A DNA stretch of 64,000 nucleotides from Pomphorhynchus laevis (GCA_012934845.2 WNNJ02000644.1:39625-103624); one strand, 5' to 3'; counted from the first letter of the stretch, positions 1 through 11,510 are shown. The notes: a model not told the origin generated them from the sequence alone. Numbers and translations: made by a program.

Positions 1-457
1 TGCATTTATCAAAGGTTAGATTGGTTTAAGCCGAAAAGTAAAGAAATGAAATTGAATAAATCATTAGTCAGGCAAAATCTAGTAATTTGTGCCTTCCAAA
101 TGATCTTGGGCAATATTCGGTTTTGCGACAGGGAATTAAATTGTAATTATAGATGTGATTGTTACACCATTTGCCGACTCGATTGATGAGCCCTTGTATA
201 TTTGGGACTTGTCCAATTTTAAGTGATGGCCTTTGATGATTGCTATACTTACGAATAATGCAATCAAAGACAGACCCTCACATATGCGCAGGATAGATAA
301 TATTTAATAAATATTATTAAAGATAATATTTAATATAATAAATATTATTAAATATTATTAAATATTATTATAATATTATCTTTAATATTATTAAAGATAA
401 TATTATTAAGGATAGATAATAGATATCAACATCAAGATAATAGATCAACATCACATC
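1..457. other. AT-rich sequence without recognisable gene
   Basis: No coding region or known RNA is visible. Positions about 300-420 are a low-complexity block of alternating ATATT and TAATA words that folds on itself many times. Confidence 0.5.
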
Positions 458-1255
458 AAGTCAGCTAACTGAGTCTACGTATTTAATATGGTTATAAAAT
501 AAACAAAACATAACGATGCTAAATCAAAATTTAATAATTAAATAATAAAATAAATAATTGTTTTAAGATTTTTTATAATTTATATAAAGATTTAATTTAA
601 AATTTTTATTTAAAATAAAAGTCATGTTTATGAATTGACTAATAAATAACAGACGTTGTATCAGAATAAGGATTAGAGATCATCAGGAGTAACTGATATG
701 ATATCAGTAAATTTAAATAAATCAAATCGACTAACTGAGTCTACGTATTTAATATAATTATAAAATAGACAAAACATAATAATGCTAAATCAAAATTTTA
801 ATAATTAAATAATAAAATTAATAATTGTTATAAGATTTTTTATAATTTAAATCAAGTTAAAATAAAAATTGAAATTTAAAATAAAAGTTATTTTTATGAA
901 TTGACTAATAAATAACAGACGTTGTATCAGAATAAGAATTAGAGGTCATCAGGAGGAACTGCTTACAATTATAATTTTTTTATAAAAAATTATATATATG
1001 ATAAATAATACATAATAAAATATATGATTATAATTTTATAATATTATAATATTTAATAACTTATATCAAGTTAAAATGTAAAATTGAAATGTAAAAAGTC
1101 AAATTTTATGAATTGACTAATAAATAGCATACGATATATAAGAATAAGGATTAGAGGTCATCATGAGGAACTGCTATGCTATCAGGTTTCGGCCCCTAAG
1201 TCGTCTACCCAACATAGCAGCGGGGCCAAATACATGCCCCGCTGCTATGTTGGGT
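458..1255 (+). repeat. Three head-to-tail copies of an AT-rich interspersed repeat
   Basis: Two similar units (about 458-709 and 723-965) begin with CTAACTGAGTCTACGTATTT and run through an A/T block to AATTGACTAATAAATA, then GTATCAGAATAAG and GAGGTCATCAGGAG. A third unit (about 1060-1255) lacks the 5' part. It ends in a GC-rich hairpin: CCCAACATAGCAGCGGGGC, nine bases, then the exact complement. The same unit recurs near 24490, 44452, 45010 and 45322, and pieces in reverse near 24690 and 44840. No open frame is seen. It is likely a non-autonomous interspersed repeat whose class I cannot name. Confidence 0.7.
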
Positions 1256-2520
1256 ACAGTAATGATGCAATAATGTTAACGTTTTACATACTGACTTTAA
1301 ACATATTGAAATTGTAATTGCGAAAAGTGATTAAGTTTAAAAAACACGGCGTTAACAAAGTGACGATATATTTTACACTCGCAATCGGTAATCATATTTA
1401 TATTTATTCAAATATGTCTGAAAATATAGCTTTGCAGTATTTCTCGAATTACCGTGATTGCTGACTAAAGATGGATGCTAGGCATGGACTTAAGGATAAG
1501 ACATAAAAAGCAATATTTTCAAAAAATAGAGGTGTCATATATCAAAATTATTTAAAAACCATATCCAATCCAGTGATTGTTACAAGTTTGCTGGATGTAG
1601 TCGTCAACGTTTTACAGATTTTTTGTCTCGAATACATGTATTTTTAAGTGATTTTAACCCGCATTATTTATTTACTACGATCTTTTAGTGTTCAAAATGG
1701 CTGGCATGTTACATCATTTGGTAAGCTTAATCGAGATGCCGCTAATGATCACTTGAACGTACATCGAAATCACGTTATAACGGTTCAGACTATTCTGAAG
1801 ACCTTCCAGAAGACAGATATTTCTGAAATTTTTAGATAATATTGTAACAGAAATATATCCATCCTTTAATGTATTAATCTAATATTTAATTTAAGATAAA
1901 CTAATATTTATATTCAATTAATATAAAATAATATATTAAATTAATATTACATATTAAATAATCTAATATTTAATTTAATACAAATTTGATATAAACTAGT
2001 TAATTATTAGATTAATTATTTCTATAATTTCTTATTTTACTATTAATTTAATATAATAAAGGATAATTTATTATATTATAGTTAATATAATAAAGGATAT
2101 AATAAAGGATACAATAAAAGATAATTCTGCAAATGGTGTAGGAAAAATCCCTTTGTTGCACGAAATTTTGAACTGAAATATATTCCCAAATAACTCTAAG
2201 ACTGTAAGTTACAATCAGTACAAGCATAGTTTACAAATATGTTAATGAAAATGTTGTTACATTTCGAGCAAAATAAAAATCTCTGATTAATTTAATCGAT
2301 TTGGACTCAAAATGCTACTGGATAAATACTGGATAAATGAGAGGTTATTATAGTACCAAAGTACTTATATGAATTCGAAAAATGAATTCGTTAAACATCG
2401 TAAATGAAAACGATAGCACAAAAAAGCCTACCGTCACAACAAAATCAATTGAATTTGTAATAATTGTATGTAGTATTTGTGGCCAAATGGGTGCAATAAA
2501 ATAAACGAGAACTAGAAATA
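1256..2520. other. No gene seen
   Basis: AT-rich sequence. A 63-codon open frame at 1648-1839 has no family resemblance I can recognise and no supporting context. TAATATTA-type low complexity fills 1860-2120. Confidence 0.5.
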
Positions 2521-2932
2521 TATCCATCCTGATCTTTATTTAAATTTTTAAATTTCCAGGAACTATTAGGTCTAGTTAAACGACAACAAAAATTATTTTG
2601 ATATTTCGCTAGTAACTTTCGCTAGTAATTGTAGAGTGTACATCCTAGATATGTTAGTAATGTGGCATATTGCCAACGCTTCGGATGGATATCCTACTAA
2701 TTCAGTGGTTATCAACGATAGACGATGCCACAGAGGTCATCCCCTGTTGTTGAGGATATCCTCCCATGGTCGCAGTTCACGGTTGGATCGGTTGTCTCAT
2801 TGTTGTGCAAATGCTTGGAATCGACTACTGTCGGAAATCGTGATGGCAACAGACGTTAAGACATTCAAGACTGCTCACATAAATTGGACGATTAACAGCG
2901 GGAATGATGAAGATTACCCCTTTTATTATTAA
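2521..2932 (+). mobile_element. LINE ORF2 C-terminal fragment, plus strand
   Basis: The open frame at 2636-2932 has the layout of a LINE ORF2 end: an RGHPLLL-type stretch, then Arg-rich sequence, then a CCANAWNRLLSEIV block and an FKTAHINW-like end. These match the general C-terminal pattern (RGH..., WN.LP..VV, FK..L) seen in CR1/RTE/Jockey-type ORF2 proteins. It abuts the 3' end of LINE-A tail to tail near 2930. A second copy of the whole junction lies inverted at 7431-7980. Only the end of the protein is present, so it is a truncated copy. Confidence 0.6.
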
Positions 2933-5835
2933 ATACAACAGCAGAAAGAGAGCGTAGAGCTCGTACATGCTAGGTACAGGGTAAAAAACAAATAATGAAA
3001 ATCCGATTGTTCTAAGTTAGTACATTTTTCAGACTTTTCTTGAAGGACAAAATACTGGAGGCCGAAACCACCTGACTCAGTAGCTTATTCTGGCTTTTCC
3101 ACGTTCAGTTGACATTTGTGCTAAATCTTCTTCGTGGACGAATGTGGGTCTTTAACGTGAGGTGATGTCCCCTCAATCTGTTTGAATTTCGAAGTTCGAA
3201 CAGTTTACGACAAACATGTTCCCTCTGCCCTTTTTGAACATTAAGCGTTGTCTACACAAACATTAAATCAGATGACTTTAAAGATTTCTTTACTGTGGTT
3301 ACACCAAGTGCGTGGAGTCGAAAAATGAATGAGCTTGCGTTGGCTGGGTACAAGATGTGTGGCCGTGCGTAATATGAATTCCTACAGGTTCATCTCTGTC
3401 GTAGTTTGAGGGTGGCAGGCAGGTGAAGTGTATCTCATAAAAGATAAGACATAAGCATTGTAAATTAACTTAAAACTGGATGCGTCAAGCTGGCCAATGG
3501 TCTTTTTAATAACTCCTAAAATTCGGCGGCATTTAGCAGCTGTGACTGGTATGTGGGATGGTCGATAAGCTTCTATTTACGATCACTCCAAGGTCTTGAA
3601 ATTGAGGAACTATTTCAATTTCTCTTCCGTCAATGGTATATGACGAATTGATGTGTAGATGTCCGATGCGCATTTGTTTTGACTTATCGGGGTTTAATAT
3701 CAGTCCCCATTGATTACACCATACCTTAATATTATTAATGTCTCTCTGGAGTATCATTAGATCTCGGTTATCGATTATTAGTCGCCAAATTTTCAAATCG
3801 TCGGCATATAAATTACATGGACTCGAAATAGCTGTAGTAAGCTCGTTGATGTAAATAATGAAGAGCAATGGACCGAGTACCGTTCCCTGAGAAACACCGC
3901 GTCCAGGAGTTCTTGTCTTTGACATATGTTTATTGGCCAATACAGTAATCTTCCGATTTCTAAGGAAGGAGTTAATTTAATTTAGAAGGGTTCCTCTGAT
4001 GCCGTACTGTTCCAGTGTTATAAGGAGGACATCATAGTATATCCGATCAAATGCTTTGCTGAGGTCGAAAAACAAAACATCAACACTAACTCCAGCCTCG
4101 GCATATCTGGTCCAATCACTTCTTGCAAGTACGAGGTTTGTGACATTAGATCTTCCTGGGCGAAAACCATGCTAGTTGTCGCAGAGTACTTTGTTCCCTT
4201 CTAGGTGCCCGATTATTCGTTTAAAAATCAGTTTCTCTAGCACTTTACAAGCAACGCAGGTAAGGCTTATTGTCCGATAATTGCTTGCTTGATTACGGTC
4301 GCCTTTTTTGTAGAGAGGTCGGATTGTAGAACATTTCCAATCTGATGGTATACAGTCTGTTGAAAGGAGAAATCGAATATGGTGTGTAAAGGTTAATATA
4401 TTACTGGTGCAAAATCCCGAAGAAGAATTGGAGAAATATTGTCTGGTCCTGCCGCAATTGATCGTAGTAGCTTTAGAAGTTCGTTAAATACCTCGAATTT
4501 ATCAAATGGAATAAATTCGTAACACGGATATTGAGCTGTGGAGGCAATACTAACAGGTAGGACTCTCTACCGTGAATTGATCAAGGAAAATATTGTCAAT
4601 TGCTTTTGTCATTGAATGTGAGCTCACCGGATTCCATAAATATAGAGTTGATCTCATGGGTAGTTGATTTAAATGAGCTGATATGTTTGAACAATTTACT
4701 GGGATATCTTTTCGATGATCGACAAAGATTGGAAACGAAGCACATGCGTTTCTGACGTTTGAGTGCCGTTAGTTGATTTCGCAATTCCTTGTAATCGATC
4801 CAAGAGCAATTCCCTTCTTTGAATTTTTTGTAAATTTTGTCTCTTGTCTAAATCATTTGTTTAGTCTGCGAGTTAAACCAAATGGGAGTTTTGTGGGATG
4901 TGCGCTGACGTTTTAAAGGGAAGAAGTAATTTAGAGCATTGATCTAGGTAGATTTGAAATTTTCCCAGCACTGATATACCCCAATTACATATGGATTAGG
5001 CTATTGAATGTTTCGAATAGCTTGCGTCATACTTGCGAAATTCGCTTTGAAGGGATTCAATTCGGGTTTTGACGAGCAGGCTGTTTTAAAGAGACTGACA
5101 GAAAGCGCCAGCCTAATGACACAATGATCACTGTGGCCAATAGGGGGCTGACAGAGATTTCATCAATTGTGGGTTACCCTCGTGATAATCATAGGTCTAA
5201 AATGGCAGATGATTGCTTTCTCCTTCTAGTGGGTTCGTGAATATGCTGGGTTAGATTGAGATCGTTGAACGTATCAAAGAGATTGGATGATTCAACATCA
5301 CAACCATGTGTCGAAGTATATAGGTCACAATTGACATGAGTCATATTGAAGTTTCCTAGGATAATGATGGTGATAAGCTTGTTAGGTGATGTCGTAAAGA
5401 GATGACAATCTTTTCAGTTGCTGAGCGCGGAGAGCGGTAAAATAAACCGATTTTTAGTTTATGTCTCGCAGGAGAAGATACTGTTGCCCATAGATATTCG
5501 TTGTATGAATCATCTGATACAATGCTTTGCTCCATGATGGTTAACGGTTGCTTGACGTATAATATAACTCCACCTCCTTTTGAGGCGGTTCGATCCGATC
5601 GTATAACAAAGTAGCCTGAGATTGAGATTTCATTATCAGATATATCGTTGTTAAGTCAGGTTTCGCTCAATGCTATGATGTTTGGGTTCATTGAATTAAC
5701 GAGACACAATATTTCGTCGAATTTGTTGTAATGCTTACACAGTTGGATTACATGACGGAAATGTTATTTTTAGAGTAACGGCAGTGGTGAGGTGTCGCTG
5801 TTGGTGTTGAAATAGGATTGATGTTTACGTGTTGG
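2925..5835 (-). mobile_element. LINE-A: degenerate non-LTR retrotransposon (APE endonuclease and reverse transcriptase)
   Basis: Read on the minus strand, 5770-5060 encodes an APE-type endonuclease: NIIALSET near the start, then a SDNEISISGYFVIRSDR region, then GGGVILYVK. About 4480-3480 is reverse transcriptase, with DLSKAFD near 4060, the YADDLKIW catalytic box near 3815 and NPDKSK near 3690. The C-terminal block with WKSQNKLLSQVVSAS lies near 3090. Several stops and frame changes interrupt it and no ORF1 is visible, so it is a 5'-truncated dead copy. The 3' end is an AATAATAAA-like tail near 2925. The RT motifs look closer to the RTE/CR1 side than to L1. The subfamily is not certain. Confidence 0.85.
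3533..3940 (-). pseudogene. LINE-A reverse transcriptase palm fragment
   Basis: A 135-codon open piece of LINE-A ORF2. It carries GVSQGTVLGPLLFIIYINEL (RT domain 4/5 region), then the YADD catalytic box with DLKIW, then LNPDKSKQM and a DLGVIV block. These are the palm and thumb motifs of non-LTR reverse transcriptases. Flanking frames hold the rest of the protein, so this is a remnant and not a working gene. Confidence 0.85.
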
Positions 5836-7430
5836 ATGCACGAATCTGTGCGGCGGAGAGTATTGATGGAACGGTTAGACGGATTCCGAGGCTGAATCGC
5901 ATATTTTTTCTGGTGTATGTAATGATGTTTTCTTGTGATCGAGCGAAACGGCTTTATAGCCAATGTCTGCTTGTAATAATAACTACAAATATCTTCAGAA
6001 AATTAACATGAAAAATGAAAAAAATCACATAAATAAAGTTTCTTTCGGTTTGCACATTGATGCTGGAATCAAAATTGATTTCAGCATCAATGTGAGTAAG
6101 AGTTAAACTTTGTGTAAGAGTTAAACTTAATAATAGTTAAACTTAGTGTTCTTGCTTTAAGTTAATCTTATCTTTTAGGTTAACCTATGCATGTTTTGAG
6201 TTCGATTAAAAAATAACATTTCATATTTGTCAAAAAACTGTCATCTGACTTAATTATGATTAACTGGACCATTTCACTGAAATTTATCAAAAAGTAAACT
6301 GTCGACGCAAACGAGTATCTGCATTTACAAATATCAGGTCAGTTTGTTTCGATTTATCAATAGAGTGATTTCAATGCGAGAAAGAAAACAATATTTGCAA
6401 TTGTAGATAGGAACACTCTGAAACTATGATTATCTTTAATAAGTTTTGTTATAAATACGATAATAAAATGTCACGGACGGGCTTATCTAAGGCCTTTTGT
6501 TGAGCAATTTATTGAAAATTTTTGGAATTTTGCTTGCTTCAATTTTTAAAGTTGAATTGATTACATATAATTTTAATAACGCAGTGTTCTACCAACGATA
6601 AAAACTCGAACAATGACTACTTAGTACACTACAACCAGGTATTGTTGATATATATACTTTGTCACATTATACACACTTCAAACTTGCAAAATACGTCATA
6701 TTTCAAAGATTTAGCAAACAAACAATCTATTAAATCGTCCCTTTGTAATAATAACCAGAGAACTATCAGATCTCTCAAATCTAGTCGAATTTATCTGCTT
6801 ATCAATTAAAGGAGGTATCGAAAATAAATTATTCAGTCCACGGTAAAAATATAAAGTAAGTGGCTTCCCATATCACACGAATTAATTGTTAATCAACGTT
6901 TCCTCGAATTTCTTAAGTTCCGCTTAGCAAAGTGTAGTAATTGCAAATCATTTTGAATTTTGATAAGAACTATAGTTATTACGATACTGTTTCCAGCAAA
7001 TGGATCACAGCAAATGCATGCATAAGCTTTTTATTGATCTAAGAAATTGCTTGTTGCTTACTTGCTTTAACTGCGAAGAGAGTATGGTAATTTTACACAG
7101 CTATTTGAAAACAGTCCCAATTTTCTTTTAAATGTACCGTTGCTAGTTAAACATTTTATATTTCAGCATCCATCTCAACGAAGACAGCCTATGAATAGTT
7201 AACGTTTCCTATGACATTATTAGAATTTACAAGTTTCAAAAAATGTTTGTGACAAGTAATTGTAGAATAGTCACTTACGAATAGAGTACCAATGTATTCC
7301 ATAATGATAATATTGATATCATTCATATCGGATGAATCAGATAACTGAGTCTACGTATTTTTTACTACATATAAATAAAAATAAAGATAATGAATAATTA
7401 TATAAGATTTTAAATAATCTAGTGGTTTCG
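5836..7430. other. No gene seen; one short hairpin
   Basis: AT-rich sequence with no recognisable protein or RNA gene. Positions 6053-6094 form an almost perfect inverted repeat (CACATTGATGCTG against CAGCATCAATGTG, with AATCA/TGATT inside). A short piece at 7326-7365 matches the 5' end (AACTGAGTCTACGTATTT) of the interspersed repeat at 458. Confidence 0.5.
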
Positions 7431-7980
7431 GCCTCCAGTATTTTGTCCTTCAAGAAAAGTCTGAAAAATGTACTAACTTAGAACAATCGGATTTTCATTA
7501 TTTGTTTTTTTAGCCTGTACGAGCTCTACGCTCTTTTTCTGCTGTTGTATTTAATAATAAAAGGGGTAATCTTAATCATTCCCGCTGTTAATCGTCCAAT
7601 TTATGTGAGCAGTCTTGAATGTCTTAACGTCTGTTGCCATCACGATTTCCGACAGTAGTCGATTCCAAGCATTTGCACAACAATGAGACAACCGATCCAA
7701 CCGTGAACTGCGACCATGGGAGGATATCCTCAACAACAGGGGATGACCTCTGTGGCATCGTCTATCGTTGATAACCACTGAATTAGTAGGATATCCATCC
7801 GAACCGTTGGCAATATGCCACATTACTAACATATCTAGGATGTACACTCTACAATTACTAGCGAAAGTTACTAGCGAAATATCAAAATAATTTTTGTTGT
7901 CGTTTAACTAGACCTAATAGTTCCTGGAAATTTAAAAATTTAAATAAAGATTAGGATGGATATGTTTCTAGTTCTCGTTA
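7431..7980 (+). repeat. Inverted duplicate of the 2521-3060 LINE junction
   Basis: Reading 7431-7980 in reverse complement reproduces 2521-3060. The same LINE C-terminal frame appears (minus-strand open frame 7572-7847, differing from the first copy by one residue in the IANASDG/IANGSDG stretch), joined to the LINE-A 3' tail at the same junction. The two arms are about 540 bp long and face each other across about 4.4 kb. Because both arms share the junction, a segmental inverted duplication is more likely than two independent insertions. Confidence 0.75.
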
Positions 7981-8218
7981 AAGACCCACATTCGTCCACG
8001 AAGAAGATTTAGCACAAATGTCAACCGAACGTGAAAAAGCTAGAATAAGCTACTGAGTCATGTGGTTTCAGCCTCCAGTATTTTGTCCTTCAAGAAAAGT
8101 CTGAAGAATGTACTAACTTAGAACAATCGGATTTTCATTGATATTTGTTTTTTTACCATGTACCTAGCCTGTACGAGCTCTACGCTTTTTGCTGCTGTTG
8201 TATTTAATAATAATATCT
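7981..8218 (+). mobile_element. LINE-A 3' tail, second truncated copy
   Basis: The sequence starts at AAGACCCACATTCGTCC and repeats the last part of LINE-A ORF2 and its 3' end (GTGGTTTCAGCCTCCAG, ACAATCGGATTTTCAT, TGTATTTAATAATAA) on the plus strand. It directly follows the inverted duplicate, so LINE-A ends occur three times within 6 kb. It is only about 240 bp long and is 5' truncated. Confidence 0.7.
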
Positions 8219-8739
8219 ATATCAATACAACTTTAGATAAAATCCAGATTGATGATAAAATCGCCGGATAGATAGTAAAATTGTTGATGTTCTAGATTAA
8301 TTCAAATGAATATAATTAAACAATCCAACATCAAGACAACGTCAAGAATAACGTTTACTCATTGACTTCAAACAGAATAAAGTTACACATGATATATAAT
8401 TACAAATACGTGAATTTGTAATTTATTATATTATAAATTGAAAGTTCACCGATGAATTTCTATTATTTATTAGTGGAGAGTGAAATAACAAATTTTATTT
8501 TAATATTGAATTTTCGATAGTCAACTGCTATAATCAGGATATAAGTTATAAATAAATTATTACATACAAGGCGTTAGCTGAGAAGCTGTTTTGCCTGATC
8601 TGAAAAACATAAAGTTTACAAATTAATATAAGGTAATATATTACCTTATATTACCTTATATTAGAGGTTCGCTAGGGATAATTAATATAATTATCCCTAG
8701 CGCACGCAGTCGCATGCGGTAGGACGTTCAAGCCCTAAA
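8219..8739. other. AT-rich spacer with palindromes
   Basis: No gene is seen. Two perfect palindromes follow each other: TAATATAAGGTAATA with its complement at about 8623-8652, and 8671-8701 with 14-bp arms (GCTAGGGATAATTA) around a 3-base loop. Confidence 0.55.
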
Positions 8740-8935
8740 GCATATCCTCGAACCTCTCTTCAGTACGAGAGGAACGACGATGCAATCTTACCCATTATCA
8801 CCAAAACACATTTATTAACTTTCAACAGGAGTTCAGTGGCTTCACACCATTCAGTAAGGTAGTCCAGGTCGTCCAGTAGTGACTGACAATTGGTAGGTGT
8901 ACGAACAACAGTCAAAAATTTTAAATCATTAGCAT
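8740..8935 (-). mobile_element. LINE-2, distal part (RT after the catalytic box)
   Basis: The minus strand reads YANDLKFLTVV (a variant of the YADD box) near 8930, followed by SLLDDLDYLTEWC and LLLKVNKC, the usual palm-to-thumb sequence of a Jockey-type LINE. The rest of the element continues on the far side of LINE-B at 10858, so this is the downstream part of an element split by an insertion. The similarity fades below about 8790. Confidence 0.75.
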
Positions 8936-10857
8936 ATCTTGCTCTTCGCCGGTCTCATCTCAACCTACTACGTACCAAATGCAACTCCTTCTGGCAGCAT
9001 AAAATCATCACTTCATTCAACTCTAAGACTCTCTGGCATACTTTTAACTCAATCCTGGCTCGTTCCTCTACGCCTTGCAACATCAATGCTAATGATTATT
9101 CGTCATTTCTCCAGACTAAAGTATCCACGCTGCTCTCTCACACCCCGGTCTCCATCCTATTCCACTCTGCCCAGTCTACTCTCATCCTTCCCGAACTCTT
9201 TCATCTTCTCCCTGTATCACCTACAGAAGTATCATCTGTCCTCATGTCCTTGCCCAACAAAACCTCACCTGCCGATCCCCTGCCTACCCACATATTAAAA
9301 TCTATATGCTCATCGATATCCCCATTTCTCACAACCTTGTTTAACTCGTCCATCCGCAGTCGTATCTTCCCTTCACACTGGAAATCCGCAATCGTTCGTC
9401 CCCTCCTTAAGAAACAATCGCTCGACCCCTCCCTTCCTTCCAGCTATCGCCCCATTTCACTACTCCCTACTCTTTCTAAGCTCTTAGAACGCCTCATCTT
9501 AATACAAATCAACGCTTATCTCTCCTCATCCAATCTGTACCCTCCTTTCCAATCCGCTTTCCGCTCTAATCACTCGACAGAAATCGCATGCATAAAAGTG
9601 TACAACGACTTACTCATTTCTCGAGACAAGGCTCTATATAGTGTTCTTATCTCCCTGGACCTCTCCTCCGCATTCGACATTGTCGACCACTCCGTCCTCC
9701 TTTCTCGCCTTCGTTATGATTACGGCTTTTCTTCCTCCTCCGTAGCTTGGTTCGCCTCATATCTATCCGACCGTTCCTTTCGCGTCTGTTCTAATTCATC
9801 ATCCTCCCCTCCCATCCCTATTTTTTGCGGGGTTCCACAAGGTTCAGTCCTAGGTCCCCTGCTTTTCTCTCTTTTGCTTGGCGATCTCTCTCCATTTATC
9901 AAACCTTACTCCTTTAAGGTCATGCAATACGCCGATGACATTCTAATCTATGCTCATGCACCCGCACATCGCATACACGATATCGCCATTTCTGCCTCCA
10001 ACTGTCTCTCTTCTATCTACAAGCGTCTCTCCAATCTCCATCTCGTTCTAAACGCCGAAAAGTCCAAAATAATGTGGATCCTTCCCCGTAAACCAAGCAT
10101 ATCTCCTCCCATTGTATCTTTTGCCTCATCGATCATCCCTGTAGTCCACAATCTCACTTTCTTAGGCTTCCATTTCGATGATCACCTTTCCCTTAAACCC
10201 TTCGTCCGTGACAAGGTCCGCTCGTCTAACTTAATTCTTCGTGACATCCGCCGTATCCGCCCCCTTATCGACTTCCGTTCTTGTATGTCTCTTCTTTCAT
10301 CGCTTCTTTTCCCTAAAATCGATTACTGCCTTAGCCTTTTCGCCAATTCTCCAAAATCCATCATCCTACCCCTACAACGAATAATCAACACCGCCGTTCG
10401 AGTGCTCTTTCGCCTCCGTCGCTTCGACCACACATCCACATATTTTGCCCAACTCTCCTGGCCCACCATCCACATCCGCATCAAACTCCGCCTTCTTCTC
10501 ATTACTTTTCGTCTCATCGCTGTCGGCTCCCCATCGTTCATCAACCTTCCTTTCTTAGACGATACTCGCCCCACCTCGCTATCGCTTCGTTCCTGTCATA
10601 CCCTCTTACTCCACGTTCCTAATTACTCCAACAACTACGGTCTCCGATCCTTCCTCGTCGCCGCCTCACTCGCCTGGAATCAACTCCCTCTCGACGTCCG
10701 CCGCGCTCCCTCTTTTATCACATTCAAACACCTCCTCCGTTCACACCTTCTCGACGCCTGATTCACAGTTTTGTTTTTGTTGTGGTCATGTAAGCGTGCG
10801 CTGGCACGCATTTGCCACGTTAAAATAAATCTTTTTTTTATATGCTAAAAAAGGTTT
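8936..10857 (+). mobile_element. LINE-B: 5'-truncated CR1/Jockey-like LINE inserted in LINE-2
   Basis: It starts abruptly inside ORF2, at the sequence that reads CTTGCTCTTCGCCGG in LINE-I, and runs to a full 3' end. That end has GTGG/CCAC outer and GCGTGC/GCACGC inner stems (10782-10818), AAATAAATC and a T-run. Its coding region is the closest relative of LINE-I in the window, nearly identical by eye. The flanks are LINE-2 on the opposite strand. AGCATAT on the left and ATATGCT on the right suggest a target duplication of about 4 bp. Truncation at the 5' end is typical of target-primed reverse transcription. Confidence 0.9.
8938..10761 (+). CDS. LINE-B ORF2 partial: endonuclease-RT linker, reverse transcriptase and C-terminal region, uninterrupted
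   Basis: About 607 codons without a stop. Visible RT motifs in order: WKSAIVRPLLKK and SSYRPISLLPTLSKLLERL (RT 1-2), SAFRSNHSTE, LISLDLSSAFDIVDHS (RT 3, catalytic Asp), GVPQGSVLGPLLFSLLL (RT 4), MQYADDILIYAHA (catalytic YADD), LNAEKSKIM (RT 6) and NLTFLGFHFDD (RT 7). The C-terminal part has an RRIRPL...SCMSLLSSLL thumb and a final SLAWNQLPLDVRRAPSF block, the WN.LP motif of this group. The endonuclease half is missing by 5' truncation, so the copy is open but not autonomous. A frame starting at 8890 is fused to host LINE-2 sequence. Confidence 0.9.
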   Translation, partial: LALRRSHLNLLRTKCNSFWQHKIITSFNSKTLWHTFNSILARSSTPCNINANDYSSFLQTKVSTLLSHTPVSILFHSAQSTLILPELFHLLPVSPTEVSSVLMSLPNKTSPADPLPTHILKSICSSISPFLTTLFNSSIRSRIFPSHWKSAIVRPLLKKQSLDPSLPSSYRPISLLPTLSKLLERLILIQINAYLSSSNLYPPFQSAFRSNHSTEIACIKVYNDLLISRDKALYSVLISLDLSSAFDIVDHSVLLSRLRYDYGFSSSSVAWFASYLSDRSFRVCSNSSSSPPIPIFCGVPQGSVLGPLLFSLLLGDLSPFIKPYSFKVMQYADDILIYAHAPAHRIHDIAISASNCLSSIYKRLSNLHLVLNAEKSKIMWILPRKPSISPPIVSFASSIIPVVHNLTFLGFHFDDHLSLKPFVRDKVRSSNLILRDIRRIRPLIDFRSCMSLLSSLLFPKIDYCLSLFANSPKSIILPLQRIINTAVRVLFRLRRFDHTSTYFAQLSWPTIHIRIKLRLLLITFRLIAVGSPSFINLPFLDDTRPTSLSLRSCHTLLLHVPNYSNNYGLRSFLVAASLAWNQLPLDVRRAPSFITFKHLLRSHLLDA

Positions 10858-11231
10858 TTTAAACGCTGGATCAAGTCATTAAGAAATACGACAAAAAGAA
10901 GTGGGTATATAATAGATCCTTGTGGTTCACCGGAAAGCACCCTAGAACTATTTTAAAGAACACCATTAACTATTACTCGGAATGACCACAAAAAAAATAA
11001 ATTCTTAATTCACTGAATGGTTTGAAAATGAAAACCATAGTGAGCAAGCAATGAGACGATACCGCCATAAGAGACACGGTTAAAAGCCATAGAAACGCCA
11101 AAAATACATTGTTGATATTATAGCCAGAACTCAAAGCGTCGGCCCATATTTCACCAACTGTTAGTAAAGTGATTAAACAAAAACAACCCGGTATAAATCC
11201 GTGTTGTGAATTTGAGATAATACTGTTTTTC

Positions 11232-11510
11232 TTAAGATGACGTCGAATATGCTTCGAGACTAGTTTTTCGAGAATTTTGGAAAGCGCATGTAAGGCTAAT
11301 AGGATGAAGGTCTGATGAACTAAGAGGTGTATGCTTCTTGGGTATCAGGACTATAATGTCAAGCTTCCAAATGTCAGGAATCCAAGAATGTTTGAGGCTG
11401 TGCCGAAAAACAGAATTTAGATGCTGACAAAGAGAACAAGCTAAAACACAAACCAGAAAAGGTAAAATATCATCAGGGCCCGGTGAGCTAAATTGCCTCA
11501 ACGCTAACAA
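11232..11510 (-). pseudogene. LINE-2 reverse transcriptase N-terminal fragment
   Basis: The piece carries SSPGPDDILPF (the S.GPD.IP motif that opens most non-LTR RT domains), then HSWIPDIWKLDIIVLIPKK and LHPISLTCAF, corresponding to W+...+PI+K and RP+SL. The frame is lost after the first RT blocks. This fragment belongs to the element interrupted by LINE-B. Confidence 0.8.

Noticed and set aside
8765-8780. TCAGTACGAGAGGAAC matches the sarcin-ricin loop of eukaryotic 28S rRNA.
   Set aside because: Flanking bases do not match 28S rRNA, and the stretch lies near the degraded end of LINE-2, where the minus strand reads as plausible LINE sequence. Chance is the simpler reading.
9720-9902. Minus-strand ORFs opposite the LINE RT genes (also 10323-10574, 17733-17948, 58113-58295 and 58716-58967).
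   Set aside because: Arg/Glu-rich shadows caused by the pyrimidine-rich LINE sense strand; they recur at identical places in every copy.
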